A DNA stretch of 64,000 nt from Psychroserpens damuponensis. GTDB lineage: Bacteria > Bacteroidota > Bacteroidia > Flavobacteriales > Flavobacteriaceae. Shown here in pieces: positions 19,476 to 27,259 of this stretch; position 1 is the first letter of the stretch; each line of letters opens with the position of its first letter. Under the pieces are notes generated by a model. The model had not been told where the DNA came from. It did no database searches and saw only the letters and a program-made list of their open reading frames with translations. The translations under genes and the position numbers were made by a program. The stretch covers positions 1 to 64,000 of the forward strand of contig NZ_JXJO01000001.1 in NCBI RefSeq assembly GCF_000826655.1. Reading direction: 5' to 3'.

Positions 19476-19904
19476 ATGAAAACAACAATCTCAAAAATTA
19501 TTCTTAGCGGTTTACTCCTATTCTCTTTGTATTCCTGTGATAAACTGTCTTGCGAGACAGACAATGCTATATTTTTAAACAATGAGATATTAAGCAAAAC
19601 TTATCAAAGAGAAGTTGTACATCAAATTGAATTAGTTGGACAAGACAAGCTAAGATTTTGGTTAGCAGATTATATAGAAAAAGACAACAAGCATTATCTA
19701 GTATTCTACACACAAGGTAATGGTTTATGTGCGCAAGCTGTAATGCATATTGATCACAATAACAAAAGGTTTAATGACATTTTAAACACAAAAGGCAAAG
19801 GTCTTTTTAATGCTGAATTTAGAGGTGTTTCTTTTGATATTTCTCAGGATGATAACAACAACTTCTTACTTTACTACACAGGACATGAATCTATTATTGA
19901 TTAA
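19476..19904 (+). CDS. Small lipoprotein of unknown function
   Basis: 142 residues with a clear lipoprotein signal ending in LYSC (Cys21), then a ~120-residue soluble part with Cys residues in KLSCET and GNGLCAQA. I do not recognise the family. It follows thrC by 41 bp in the same direction and precedes the SIR2 cassette-like segment. Likely anchored in the envelope. Function unknown. Confidence 0.75.
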   Translation: MKTTISKIILSGLLLFSLYSCDKLSCETDNAIFLNNEILSKTYQREVVHQIELVGQDKLRFWLADYIEKDNKHYLVFYTQGNGLCAQAVMHIDHNNKRFNDILNTKGKGLFNAEFRGVSFDISQDDNNNFLLYYTGHESIID

Positions 19905-19929
19905 ATATTAGAACATATCTAACTAGACT

Positions 19930-19961
19930 TTCTCAAAAAAATAGTCGAACTTCGTTTAACT
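19930..19961. repeat. 32-bp repeated spacer block, copy 1 (second copy 26593-26624)
   Basis: The block starting TTCTCAAA and containing TAGTCGAACTTCGTTT occurs twice in the window with two differences in 32 bp. Both copies lie in intergenic DNA. Copy 1 abuts the hairpin before the SIR2 gene. Confidence 0.7.
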
Positions 19962-20007
19962 GCAGATATCGACAATTGAAACAGTCGATATCCGCAAGTT
20001 AGGCAAC
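19954..20007 (+). other. attC-like hairpin upstream of the SIR2 gene
   Basis: A GTTTAAC box (19954-19960) and a GTTAGGC box (19998-20004) bracket a long imperfect stem. Its core is GATATCGAC (19965-19973) with GTCGATATC (19984-19992), extended by TAACTGC against GCAAGTTA with one unpaired A. Boxes of the form RYYYAAC...GTTRRRY around an imperfect stem with extrahelical bases are typical of integron attC sites. Caution: the left box overlaps a 32-bp block also found at 26593, so the left limit may be fortuitous. Confidence 0.4.
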
Positions 20008-20023
20008 ATTAAATAAAACGATA

Positions 20024-21193
20024 ATGGCAGAAAACAAATCTAATGAATCCTTTATAGATGCTCATAGAATAATTAGGAAGTATTTGAATAAAAATGATTC
20101 TGACTATCAAGATACATTTAAACGATATACTGAAATTTTAAAAAATTCTAAAATTGACTATAATAGTTTGTTAGGGAATTTACCTAAATCGGCTAGTATA
20201 AGTAAAAGACAATCATTAAAAAACATCTCAAACGCTTACCAAAATGAAAAATTAGTTTTGGTCCTAGGAGCAGGAATATCATTAGAATTTGGTGTTCCAT
20301 CCTGGAATTTACTTTTGCAAAACTTAATGGTTCACACCATTGAAAAAGAAAATAATGTTTCAAGCGTTTTATCAAAATTGTTCAATGATATTTTTACACC
20401 AAATCCATTAATTGCTGGACGTTATCTTCAAGAATATTTTGATAGTAACAATTCGTCATCTTTTGAATCAATGGTTAGAGAAGTTCTATATTCTAAAATT
20501 GATAAAGACAAAGATTCAGAATTAATGAATGAGATTGTAAAAATATGCGTAGCACCAGGAAAAAGTAAAAATTTAGATTCAATAATAACATATAATTTTG
20601 ATGACATTCTAGAATATAAACTTGATAAAACCGGATTAGAAGTTCCATTCAAATCAGTTTACGGTCTTGGTATTGAAATCAAAAATGGAGAACTTCCAAT
20701 TTATCACGTTCACGGATATTTACCTGAAGACAAAAAATTAACTGATTCAAACAAAATTACTTTTGGTGAAAGTAATTATCACCAACAATACTCTGATTTG
20801 TATAGTTGGAATAATATGGTTCAAATAAATAAATTTAGAGAAAACACTTGTATTTTTATAGGAAGTTCATTGACTGACCCAAATATTAGAAGACTTTTAG
20901 ATATCGCTTTAAAACAAAAAGGAAATAAACGTAAGCATCATTATATTTTTAAAAAGAAAATTGATGATAAACAACTAAGCGAAAAACTAAAAAAGATGCT
21001 TGAATCACCCCAAATTATAAGTAATAAGAATAATGCTGGTCTTGATTTTGATGAAACTATAAAACTATTAACCGAAATTTATGAAAGATTTGAAGAAAAT
21101 GATTCTGCATCATTTGGTGTTCAAACAATTTGGATAGATGATTGGGATGAAATACCTGAAATATTAAAAAAAATAAGAGAAAACGTTGCCTAA
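20024..21193 (+). CDS. SIR2-family protein, candidate phage-defence NADase
   Basis: 389 residues. The SIR2 fold motifs are present: GAGIS at 82-86, the TYNFDD segment with Asn191, HVHG with His230, and IGSSLTDPN at 279-287. The Asn and His correspond to the catalytic pair of SIR2 NADases in defence systems. About 70 residues precede the SIR2 domain, and ~90 follow it with an acidic, Trp-rich end (TIWIDDWDE). The gene stands alone, surrounded by unrelated housekeeping genes, and its TAA stop lies inside a GCCTAAC box that is the inverse of GTTAGGC before the start. Inference: a mobile accessory defence gene that depletes NAD on infection. A non-defence deacylase role cannot be excluded. No ThsB/TIR, Argonaute or helicase partner is adjacent. 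Confidence 0.82.
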   Translation: MAENKSNESFIDAHRIIRKYLNKNDSDYQDTFKRYTEILKNSKIDYNSLLGNLPKSASISKRQSLKNISNAYQNEKLVLVLGAGISLEFGVPSWNLLLQNLMVHTIEKENNVSSVLSKLFNDIFTPNPLIAGRYLQEYFDSNNSSSFESMVREVLYSKIDKDKDSELMNEIVKICVAPGKSKNLDSIITYNFDDILEYKLDKTGLEVPFKSVYGLGIEIKNGELPIYHVHGYLPEDKKLTDSNKITFGESNYHQQYSDLYSWNNMVQINKFRENTCIFIGSSLTDPNIRRLLDIALKQKGNKRKHHYIFKKKIDDKQLSEKLKKMLESPQIISNKNNAGLDFDETIKLLTEIYERFEENDSASFGVQTIWIDDWDEIPEILKKIRENVA

Positions 21194-21319
21194 CACCGTG
21201 TATAATTCATTGCTAGTTCTAGCCTACTTACGAAAGTCCTTTCGGACTTTCAATCCGTAATTTTTTTACTAACTTTAGTGCTAACACACGCAATCAAATC
21301 ATACATAAAAAGGTTAAAC
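21185..21319 (+). other. attC-like segment downstream of the SIR2 gene
   Basis: GTTGCCTAAC at 21185-21194 is the exact inverse of GTTAGGCAAC at 19998-20007, upstream of the gene. A GTTAAAC box follows at 21313-21319. Between them are nested inverted repeats: GTGTATAATTCATTGC against GCAATCAAATCATAC, GCTAG/CTAGC, and a perfect 8-bp stem GAAAGTCC (21232-21239) with GGACTTTC (21244-21251). The 132-bp span from GCCTAAC to GTTAAAC is within the size range of integron attC sites. The central stem, followed by a T-run at ~21260, may also end transcription. Confidence 0.45.
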
Positions 21320-21327
21320 GAACTAAT

Positions 21328-21642
21328 TTAATCAATCTTTAAATCCTGCAATCCCCAAGTATCTAAACCTTGTAAAATAGCTTCAAGAGATTTCCCACGC
21401 TTACTTAAACTATACTCTACTTTTGGAGGCACAACGGGAAACACTCGCCTTAAAACGAGTCCGTCTTTTTCTAACTCCCTAACCGTTTGTGTAAACATTT
21501 TATTAGAAATACCAGGAATTTTCTTTTGTAAGATGCCTGATCGTAATGCACCATCTAATAAATGAAATAAAACAAGAGGCTTCCATTTTGTACCTATCAA
21601 ATTCATGGTATAATGTAACGGACAATCAATTTCTTTACTCAA
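21328..21642 (-). CDS. HxlR-family winged-helix regulator
   Basis: 104 residues with the HxlR pattern CPLHYTMNLIGTKWKPLVLFHLL, then a recognition helix near NKMFTQTVRELE and a wing with VPPKVEYSLSKRGK. A lone Cys near the N-terminus (Cys7) is the position used for redox or electrophile sensing in YodB/HypR-type members. The TTG start at 21642 keeps this Cys. However, TTG overlaps a TAGATTTG -7-like box (21640-21647), so the true start or promoter needs mapping. It is divergent from the VOC gene it probably controls. Confidence 0.85.
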   Translation of the reverse strand: MSKEIDCPLHYTMNLIGTKWKPLVLFHLLDGALRSGILQKKIPGISNKMFTQTVRELEKDGLVLRRVFPVVPPKVEYSLSKRGKSLEAILQGLDTWGLQDLKID

Positions 21643-21680
21643 ATCTATACATTTATTTGTTTAATAATCAACAATTTACT

Positions 21681-21745
21681 CTTTTTAGTAACTATACTAC
21701 TTTTTAGTAAGTTATTGCCTAATAGGCAAATATAAATTAATTTTG
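21681..21745 (+). promoter_or_regulatory. Divergent promoter/operator between hxlR and the VOC gene
   Basis: TAATTTTG at 21738-21745 is a -7 box for the VOC gene, with TTG at 21715-21717 as -33 (20-bp spacer). A perfect 15-bp palindrome TTGCCTAATAGGCAA (21715-21729) covers this -33 element. Further left are TAGTA-ACTA-TACTA (21686-21699) and a repeated TTTTTAGTAA. TAGTA/TACTA-type sites are plausible HxlR targets (inference). Confidence 0.55.
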
Positions 21746-21763
21746 CATTCTAAATTAAAACAT

Positions 21764-22276
21764 ATGAAAGATTTAAAAAATTACCCGAAATCCTTTTCAC
21801 ATATCGGCCTTACAGTACCAGATATAAAGCAAGCTGTAAAATTTTACTCAGAAGTTATGGGTTGGTACGTGATTATGGAACCGTCAACTGTAAAAAAAGA
21901 AACTCAAACTGCCATAGGTCAAATGTGTATAGATGTCTTCGGAAATGATTGGACAACCTTTGAAATTGCGCATTTAGCAACATCAGATGGCATAGGTGTT
22001 GAGTTATTTACATTTCCGCAGGGCAAAAAAGAAGCACCCGAATTTAACCCATTTAATACAGGTCTTTTTCATTTTTGCGTGCAAGACCCAAATATTGAAG
22101 AACTTATAGATAAAATTGTGGCTTATGGAGGCAAACAACGCATGCCTATTAGAGCATATTACCCTGAGTACAAGCCCTTTAAAATGTGCTACGTAGAAGA
22201 TCCTTTTGGGATTATTTTTGAAATCTATACACATAGCTATGAGTTAACATATTCATCTGGTGCGTATTCAAAATAA
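21764..22276 (+). CDS. VOC (glyoxalase/dioxygenase superfamily) protein
   Basis: 170 residues from the ATG at 21764 (MKDLKNYPKSFSHIGLTVPD). An in-frame TTG at 21743 is rejected because it lies inside the -7 promoter box. Two beta-alpha-beta-beta-beta modules are visible, with HIGLTV, GVELFTF, FHFCV and EDPFGIIFEIY giving the usual metal-ligand positions (His, Glu, His, Glu). The substrate is unknown; members include glyoxalase I, antibiotic-resistance proteins and ring-cleaving dioxygenases. Control by the divergent HxlR regulator suggests a role against electrophiles, aldehydes or quinones (inference). Confidence 0.85.
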   Translation: MKDLKNYPKSFSHIGLTVPDIKQAVKFYSEVMGWYVIMEPSTVKKETQTAIGQMCIDVFGNDWTTFEIAHLATSDGIGVELFTFPQGKKEAPEFNPFNTGLFHFCVQDPNIEELIDKIVAYGGKQRMPIRAYYPEYKPFKMCYVEDPFGIIFEIYTHSYELTYSSGAYSK

Positions 22277-22313
22277 ATGTAAATTAGGCAAATCTATTTT
22301 GCCATTCCAAGTA

Positions 22314-22340
22314 TTAATCGTAATATTGCAATGAACAAAT
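22314..22340 (+). promoter_or_regulatory. ArsR operator-like site 1
   Basis: The 27-bp site starts TTAATCGTAATATTGCAAT and lies just before arsR. Its core ATCGTAATATTGCAAT is an imperfect palindrome (12 of 16 symmetric positions). A nearly identical 27-bp site recurs at 22698-22724, before the next gene. The shared pattern argues for autoregulation by ArsR. Confidence 0.65.
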
Positions 22341-22352
22341 TTAAGTACACTA

Positions 22353-22682
22353 ATGGGATTAGCAAAAACCGAAATATTTTCAGATTTACAAAACGAAATT
22401 GCCTTATTCGCAAAAGTTTTTGGACATCCTGCACGCGTAGCTATTTTACAGCACTTGTTTAAGATGGACACCTGTGTTTGTGGAGATCTTGTAAACGAAA
22501 TTGGTTTAGCACAGCCCACAATTTCACAACATCTTAAAGAATTAAAACATTTAGGATTAATTAAAGGAAATGTTGAAGGCACTAGTGTTTGCTATTGTAT
22601 AGATGCTGAAAATTGGGTGAAAATGAAAGCCATTATGAACCAATTTTTAAATCAAGATATTTCTAAAACAGATTGTTGTTAA
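22353..22682 (+). CDS. arsR: ArsR-family metalloid-responsive repressor
   Basis: 109 residues with the SmtB/ArsR winged helix: HPARVAILQHLF, then the As(III)-binding CVC (Cys41, Cys43) in DTCVCGDLV, then the recognition helix AQPTISQHLKELKHLGLI. Extra cysteines (VCYC and the terminal DCC) may add thiols. Family knowledge: it binds its operator and is released by arsenite or antimonite. It heads the operon with DUF6428, a phosphatase-like reductase and an ACR3 pump. Confidence 0.92.
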   Translation: MGLAKTEIFSDLQNEIALFAKVFGHPARVAILQHLFKMDTCVCGDLVNEIGLAQPTISQHLKELKHLGLIKGNVEGTSVCYCIDAENWVKMKAIMNQFLNQDISKTDCC

Positions 22683-22697
22683 AAAAATTTAAACTTA

Positions 22698-22724
22698 TTA
22701 ATCGCATTATCGCAATAAACAAAT
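22698..22724 (+). promoter_or_regulatory. ArsR operator-like site 2
   Basis: The 27-bp site starts TTAATCGCATTATCGCAAT and matches site 1 at all but four positions, including the trailing AACAAAT. It lies between arsR and the DUF6428 gene, so a second ArsR-controlled promoter inside the operon is likely. Confidence 0.6.
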
Positions 22725-22736
22725 AAAATAATTATC

Positions 22737-23204
22737 ATGAAATTATCAGAAATTAAACACAAACTAAATGAATTGGAAACAATTTCATTTCAATTACCAA
22801 ATGGCGACTTAGTACCAAACCATTTTCATGTGACTGAGGTTGGAAAAATAACAAAACATTTTATAGATTGTGGTGGCACAGTGAGACATGAAGAAGTTGT
22901 TAATTTTCAATTATGGAATGCAAATGATTATGATCACAGGCTACATCCTGAAAAACTAGTGAATATTATAGAGCTTTCTGAAAAAGTTTTAGGCATTGAA
23001 GATTTAGACATTGAAGTAGAATATCAAGGAGACACAATTGGAAAATTTGGATTGGATTTTGACGGAACCCATTTTCTATTAACCAACAAACAAACCGATT
23101 GCCTGGCAAAAGACCAATGTGGTATTCCTGTAGAGAAGCCTAAATTACAATTTTCAGATATGCAAACTGGAAACTCATGTGAACCAGGAAGCGGTTGCTG
23201 CTAG
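22737..23204 (+). CDS. DUF6428-like protein of the arsenic operon
   Basis: 155 residues; no signal peptide or membrane segment. It has the pattern of the small DUF6428 proteins often found in Bacteroidota ars operons (recognised from memory, not from a search). The C-terminal 45 residues carry CLAKDQCG, NSCEPGSGCC and thus five cysteines, a plausible arsenite-binding tail. The gene lies between arsR and the reductase-like gene and has its own operator-like site upstream. A metallochaperone or thiol-carrier role is inference only. Confidence 0.75.
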   Translation: MKLSEIKHKLNELETISFQLPNGDLVPNHFHVTEVGKITKHFIDCGGTVRHEEVVNFQLWNANDYDHRLHPEKLVNIIELSEKVLGIEDLDIEVEYQGDTIGKFGLDFDGTHFLLTNKQTDCLAKDQCGIPVEKPKLQFSDMQTGNSCEPGSGCC

Positions 23205-23241
23205 ATTAATTCACAATACGAAATAAAAAAACCTAAAACCT

Positions 23242-23856
23242 ATGCTATTTCAAGATATAGAAACACTACTCAAGGATTTAAATCCTGAGGCAATTTCTAA
23301 AGAACGAAAAACAGTTTTACAACCTTTAGCAGATTTTATTCAAACAAAAGTATCTAATAATCAGGATATTCGCATTAATTTTATTTGCACACATAATTCT
23401 AGACGAAGTCATTTGTCTCAAGTTTGGGCACAAACTATGGCTTACCATTTTAATATTAAACATGTGTATTGCTATTCTGGTGGTACAGAAGCTACAGCAT
23501 TATTTCCGGTAGCCGCAAAAACGCTTGAAAATTCTGGGTTTGAGGTAAAGATGATTTCCGAAGGAAAAAACCCAATCTACAGTATAAAATATGCGGCCAA
23601 TGCACATCCAATTATCGGCTTTTCTAAAAAACTGGATGATGATTTTAATCCTAAAACTGAGTTTGTAGCAATTATGACTTGTGACTCTGCAAATGAAGCG
23701 TGTCCTTTTGTTTCTGGTGCTGAAAAACGTATAGCAATGACGTTTGAAGACCCAAAAGCATTTGACAACTCACCTCAACAAGCAGAAAAATACAACGAAA
23801 GAAGTCTGCAAATCGCAACAGAGTTATTTTATATTTTCTCACAAATCGACGCTTAA
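23242..23856 (+). CDS. LMW phosphatase/arsenate reductase-like protein
   Basis: 204 residues with the phosphatase loop CX5R (Cys49-THNSR-Arg55) in NFICTHNSRRSH, as in low-molecular-weight tyrosine phosphatases and thioredoxin-coupled arsenate reductases. Further Cys at CYSGG and TCDSANEACPF could serve in the disulfide relay. It is longer than the ~130-residue ArsC of this fold, with an N-terminal helical extension of ~45 residues. The location next to the ACR3 pump (4-bp gap) supports arsenate reduction to arsenite for export. Confidence 0.85.
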   Translation: MLFQDIETLLKDLNPEAISKERKTVLQPLADFIQTKVSNNQDIRINFICTHNSRRSHLSQVWAQTMAYHFNIKHVYCYSGGTEATALFPVAAKTLENSGFEVKMISEGKNPIYSIKYAANAHPIIGFSKKLDDDFNPKTEFVAIMTCDSANEACPFVSGAEKRIAMTFEDPKAFDNSPQQAEKYNERSLQIATELFYIFSQIDA

Positions 23857-23859
23857 AAC

Positions 23860-24900
23860 ATGGCAGCAAAAAAATTAAGTTTTCTAGATAAAAACCTAAC
23901 GCTTTGGATTTTTATAGCCATGGCTTTGGGTGTTGGAATTGGCTATTTTAATCCGTCTTTTCCAGATATTGTAAATTCATTAAGCAGTGGCACAACCAAT
24001 ATCCCAATTGCTATTGGTTTAATTTTAATGATGTATCCTCCTTTAGCAAAAGTGAATTATGCACTCTTGCCAAAAGTGTTTAGAAACACAAAAATTCTTT
24101 CTATTTCTTTAATTCTAAATTGGATTATAGGTCCTGTATTAATGTTCATTTTAGCCATTATTTTTTTAAGCGATTATCCTGAGTATATGGTTGGCCTTAT
24201 TTTAATTGGTCTAGCACGCTGTATTGCTATGGTTCTCGTTTGGAATGATCTTGCAGAAGGTAGCAGTGAATATGGTGCAGGTTTAGTTGCGCTTAATAGT
24301 ATTTTTCAAGTGTTTGCTTACAGTTTTTATGCTTGGCTTTTTATTACTGTGCTTCCACCCTATTTTGGATTTGAAGGTGCTATTGTAGATATTTCTATTG
24401 GGACTATTGCAGAGAGTGTTGCTATTTATTTAGGAATCCCGTTTGTAATGGGAATCTTGAGTCGGTTGATTTTAGTAAAACTTAAAGGTGAAGCGTGGTA
24501 TACTAAAAAATTTATTCCTACTATTTCTCCTTTAACATTAATCGCATTACTATTCACCATAGTGATCATGTTTTCGCTTAAAGGTGAACTCATTGTAGAA
24601 ATCCCAATGGATGTTTTAATTATTGCTGTTCCGTTGCTTATTTATTTCACCTTAATGTTCATTATTGGCTTTTTCTTCACAAAAGCAATGGGAGCAGAAT
24701 ATGATAAAACTGCAGCTGTAGCCTTCACTGCAGCAGGTAATAATTTTGAATTAGCCATTGCCGTTGCAATTGCGGTTTTCGGTCTTAATTCTGGACAAGC
24801 ATTTGCAGGTGTTATTGGACCTTTGGTAGAAGTACCAGCTTTAATTTTATTGGTTAGAGTCGCTTTTTGGCTTCGGAAAAAGTATTACTTGAAAGGGTAA
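23860..24900 (+). CDS. arsB: ACR3-family arsenite efflux permease
   Basis: 346 residues, ten predicted membrane segments, no signal peptide. The conserved Cys121 in [18 protein letters not shown] is the residue needed for As(III) transport in ACR3. [16 protein letters not shown] is the second hallmark segment. It exports arsenite by proton exchange across the inner membrane. It is the last gene of the ars operon and is followed by a strong terminator. The family is Acr3, not the E. coli ArsB fold, although the symbol arsB is often applied. Confidence 0.94.
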   Translation: MAAKKLSFLDKNLTLWIFIAMALGVGIGYFNPSFPDIVNSLSSGTTNIPIAIGLILMMYPPLAKVNYALLPKVFRNTKILSISLILNWIIGPVLMFILAIIFLSDYPEYMVGLILIGLARCIAMVLVWNDLAEGSSEYGAGLVALNSIFQVFAYSFYAWLFITVLPPYFGFEGAIVDISIGTIAESVAIYLGIPFVMGILSRLILVKLKGEAWYTKKFIPTISPLTLIALLFTIVIMFSLKGELIVEIPMDVLIIAVPLLIYFTLMFIIGFFFTKAMGAEYDKTAAVAFTAAGNNFELAIAVAIAVFGLNSGQAFAGVIGPLVEVPALILLVRVAFWLRKKYYLKG

Positions 24901-24930
24901 CATTTCCGAAGAAAATAAATCTAATTTAAA

Positions 24931-24960
24931 AAAAGCTCCACTTAAAAAATGGAGCTTTAT
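24931..24960. terminator. Bidirectional hairpin terminator
   Basis: AAAGCTCCA (24932-24940) pairs with TGGAGCTTT (24950-24958) around a 9-nt loop, with A/T-rich flanks. It separates the ars operon from the convergent beta-helix gene. Confidence 0.85.
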
Positions 24961-24984
24961 AATATTGTTTAAGAAGATGAGATA

Positions 24985-26460
24985 TTAATTAACGATAAGC
25001 TTTTTAACCGCTTTTTGATGCTCTCCATTAAACTCTAAAATATATAGTCCAGAATGTAATTCTAAATGCATCTCATTAGAACCCATTTGAAGTGTTTTTT
25101 CATCAATTAACTTACCTTCAATGCTATAAACCTTCATGTGCTTAAACAGCGTGTTATTGTCTAAGTACAGCTGGCCATCTGTAGGGTTTGGAAACATCGA
25201 TAAAGCATTAAAAGCGACATCATCAACACTTAAAAAGGCGCAATCTATCGGATCAAAAGTGACTAATCCTAAAGTGCCATCATCATTTTGGTGAGAAATA
25301 ACTGCTTCGGCATCAGCTAATGTATTTGGCACATTAGCTTCGTCCCAACAGTTATGCAAGGCTGTTAATGGATTATCTGTATTATTAAATAGTGCGTAAG
25401 TAGCTCCTCCATTTCCGTTTTCAGAAAACACATTTTGTCCAACATTGCCAACATTGTCGCCCAAGTTTATCATAGATTCGCCTTGAAGCGTAATTCCCCA
25501 TAAATTTCTACGAATTTCATTACCACTAGCCACAATATTATTTCCCTCTACTGAGGCAATCAAGGATATACCGCTTCCTCCTTGAAAAGGCTCACCTTGT
25601 GAATTATTGTCTTCAATAACATTATTTCTAACAAAAGCAGTCACATTGTTGCTTTGTATTACGATACCGTAACGATGATCAGTGATAATATTGTCATCAA
25701 TTATGGCATTAATAACGCCTGCACTTAATAAATCTGACACAGAAATACCTCCTACCAAAGTTAAATTACGATCACCAATTATAGTATTACCTACAATTTG
25801 AATAGGCTCGTCAGCAATAGTTATTCCCATATTAATTTGAGGTCTATTAGAGTTGGCTTGGTTATTTCCTTCTATATAATTGTTAAATATATATGGAGAA
25901 GATGCTGTATTTGCTCCAGAGCTTATTGCTGGAGTTTGATTAAATGTAATCGTATTATTGGTTATTTGAGGCATCCCTCTAGAAAGTCCAATTACGCCTC
26001 CTGTAGAGACTCCAGAAACATTGTTGGTTAACACGCAGTTATTAATGGTAAACGTCTCAGTTAACACACGTAATCCGCCTCCATATTCTATGGTAGCATT
26101 TTGTATGTTTATGATAGACAATTCTTCAAAACGAAACCCTTCGTAAGGAGCAGCTGTATCAATAGCTGTAAACAAAGAAGTAGTGGCATTAACGTCAAAC
26201 GTTCCAGCCACGGTAATTCTAATGTCTGCTCCAATTTCTAACGTCACATCTGTACTAATGATTAATGCGTCTGTTGCAGAAATTGTAAGATCATCTACTA
26301 ATGTGTAAGTTGTTCCTGATGCTGAAATCGTAGATGGACTTAACGTCACCAGGTCGTCTAAGGTATAAGTCATTCCAGTATCTGGTGTTGTATATCCTTG
26401 TGCTGAAATTAATCCAACGATACCTAAAGTAAAACATAAATTGAGTAATAGTTTTTTCAT
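24985..26460 (-). CDS. T9SS-secreted right-handed beta-helix protein
   Basis: 491 residues. A signal peptide (MKKLLLNLCFTLGIVGLISAQ) is followed by ~370 residues of parallel beta-helix repeats rich in NNxI and GNxI turns (for example ITNNTITFN and VRNNVIEDNN). The C-terminal ~75 residues form a type A T9SS sorting domain, starting at MFPNPTDGQLYL and ending in VKKLIVN. Such helices bind or cleave polysaccharides, but no catalytic residues of a lyase family are recognisable. Located outside the cell or on the surface. Confidence 0.88.
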   Translation of the reverse strand: MKKLLLNLCFTLGIVGLISAQGYTTPDTGMTYTLDDLVTLSPSTISASGTTYTLVDDLTISATDALIISTDVTLEIGADIRITVAGTFDVNATTSLFTAIDTAAPYEGFRFEELSIINIQNATIEYGGGLRVLTETFTINNCVLTNNVSGVSTGGVIGLSRGMPQITNNTITFNQTPAISSGANTASSPYIFNNYIEGNNQANSNRPQINMGITIADEPIQIVGNTIIGDRNLTLVGGISVSDLLSAGVINAIIDDNIITDHRYGIVIQSNNVTAFVRNNVIEDNNSQGEPFQGGSGISLIASVEGNNIVASGNEIRRNLWGITLQGESMINLGDNVGNVGQNVFSENGNGGATYALFNNTDNPLTALHNCWDEANVPNTLADAEAVISHQNDDGTLGLVTFDPIDCAFLSVDDVAFNALSMFPNPTDGQLYLDNNTLFKHMKVYSIEGKLIDEKTLQMGSNEMHLELHSGLYILEFNGEHQKAVKKLIVN

Positions 26461-26592
26461 AGAATTGAGAGTTTTTGAATTTCACTAAAATTAAAAAATT
26501 ATAGTTGCAATGACTGTTAAAAAATTACTTTTATGAGATATCAACGCTAATTATATTCTAAGACAGTGACACCTAGAAAATTAAATTTGACG

Positions 26593-26624
26593 TTCTCAAA
26601 TAAATAGTCGAACTTCGTTTTACT
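26593..26624. repeat. 32-bp repeated spacer block, copy 2
   Basis: Thirty of 32 bp match the block at 19930-19961. It sits in the spacer before the GNAT gene and is followed by a TTCGGAAA motif. Confidence 0.7.
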
Positions 26625-26676
26625 TCGGAAAGAGATAAGTTAATTATTATATATCAAGTACTTATAAAAAACCTCA

Positions 26677-27210
26677 TTGACAGAAACCATTAAAATAAAA
26701 CAAGCCGATATTAAAGATCTAGAAGTACTTGCACTTTTAGGAAGACTAACTTGGATTGAAACATTTAGCTCTTTATTCAAAAAAAGAATACATGTTCAAG
26801 AATATGCAGATGAAAATTTTTCAATTGAGACCATTAAATCGTTTATTGATAATCCAAATGCGTATTTCTGGATAGCATATGTTAATGATCTACCTATAGG
26901 TTATGCTAAAATTGAAATGAATGTTGTATCAGATCATGTTAAAGGCAAAAACGTATGTAAACTCATAAATTTATATGTTTTTAGTGATTTTCATTCAAAG
27001 AAAATTGGACGTTTACTATGGTCCAATATTCTTAACAAAGTTAATGCGCTCGATTGCGACAAGATGTGGTTGGCTGTATTGAGCACTAACATTAAGGCTA
27101 TTAATTTCTATTTAAAAAACGATTTTTATAATGATGATGCTTTTGATTTAAACATTGGAGATGAACGTTTCGTTATGAACATTATGGTTAAGGATTTTAA
27201 AAACAAATAA
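26677..27210 (+). CDS. GNAT-family N-acetyltransferase
   Basis: 177 residues from a TTG start; no in-frame ATG gives a full fold. The GNAT pattern is complete: ADIKDLEVLALLGRLTW (alpha1), FWIAYVNDLPIGYAKIE, then the acetyl-CoA loop region LINLYVFSDFHSKKIGRLLW and the C-terminal VLSTNIKAINFYLKNDFY. The acceptor cannot be inferred. The neighbours are small membrane proteins with no known link. Confidence 0.85.
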   Translation: MTETIKIKQADIKDLEVLALLGRLTWIETFSSLFKKRIHVQEYADENFSIETIKSFIDNPNAYFWIAYVNDLPIGYAKIEMNVVSDHVKGKNVCKLINLYVFSDFHSKKIGRLLWSNILNKVNALDCDKMWLAVLSTNIKAINFYLKNDFYNDDAFDLNIGDERFVMNIMVKDFKNK

Positions 27211-27259
27211 CTAAAAAATAGTAGCTCCTGTTTATCTAAAAACAATAGGTACAATTAGC

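Noticed and set aside
21743-21763. TTG start for the VOC protein, seven codons upstream
   Set aside because: It lies inside the TAATTTTG promoter box; the ATG at 21764 gives a normal leader.
26291-26485. Minus-strand 64-codon frame overlapping the beta-helix gene start
   Set aside because: Different frame over the signal peptide region of a clear gene, with no support.
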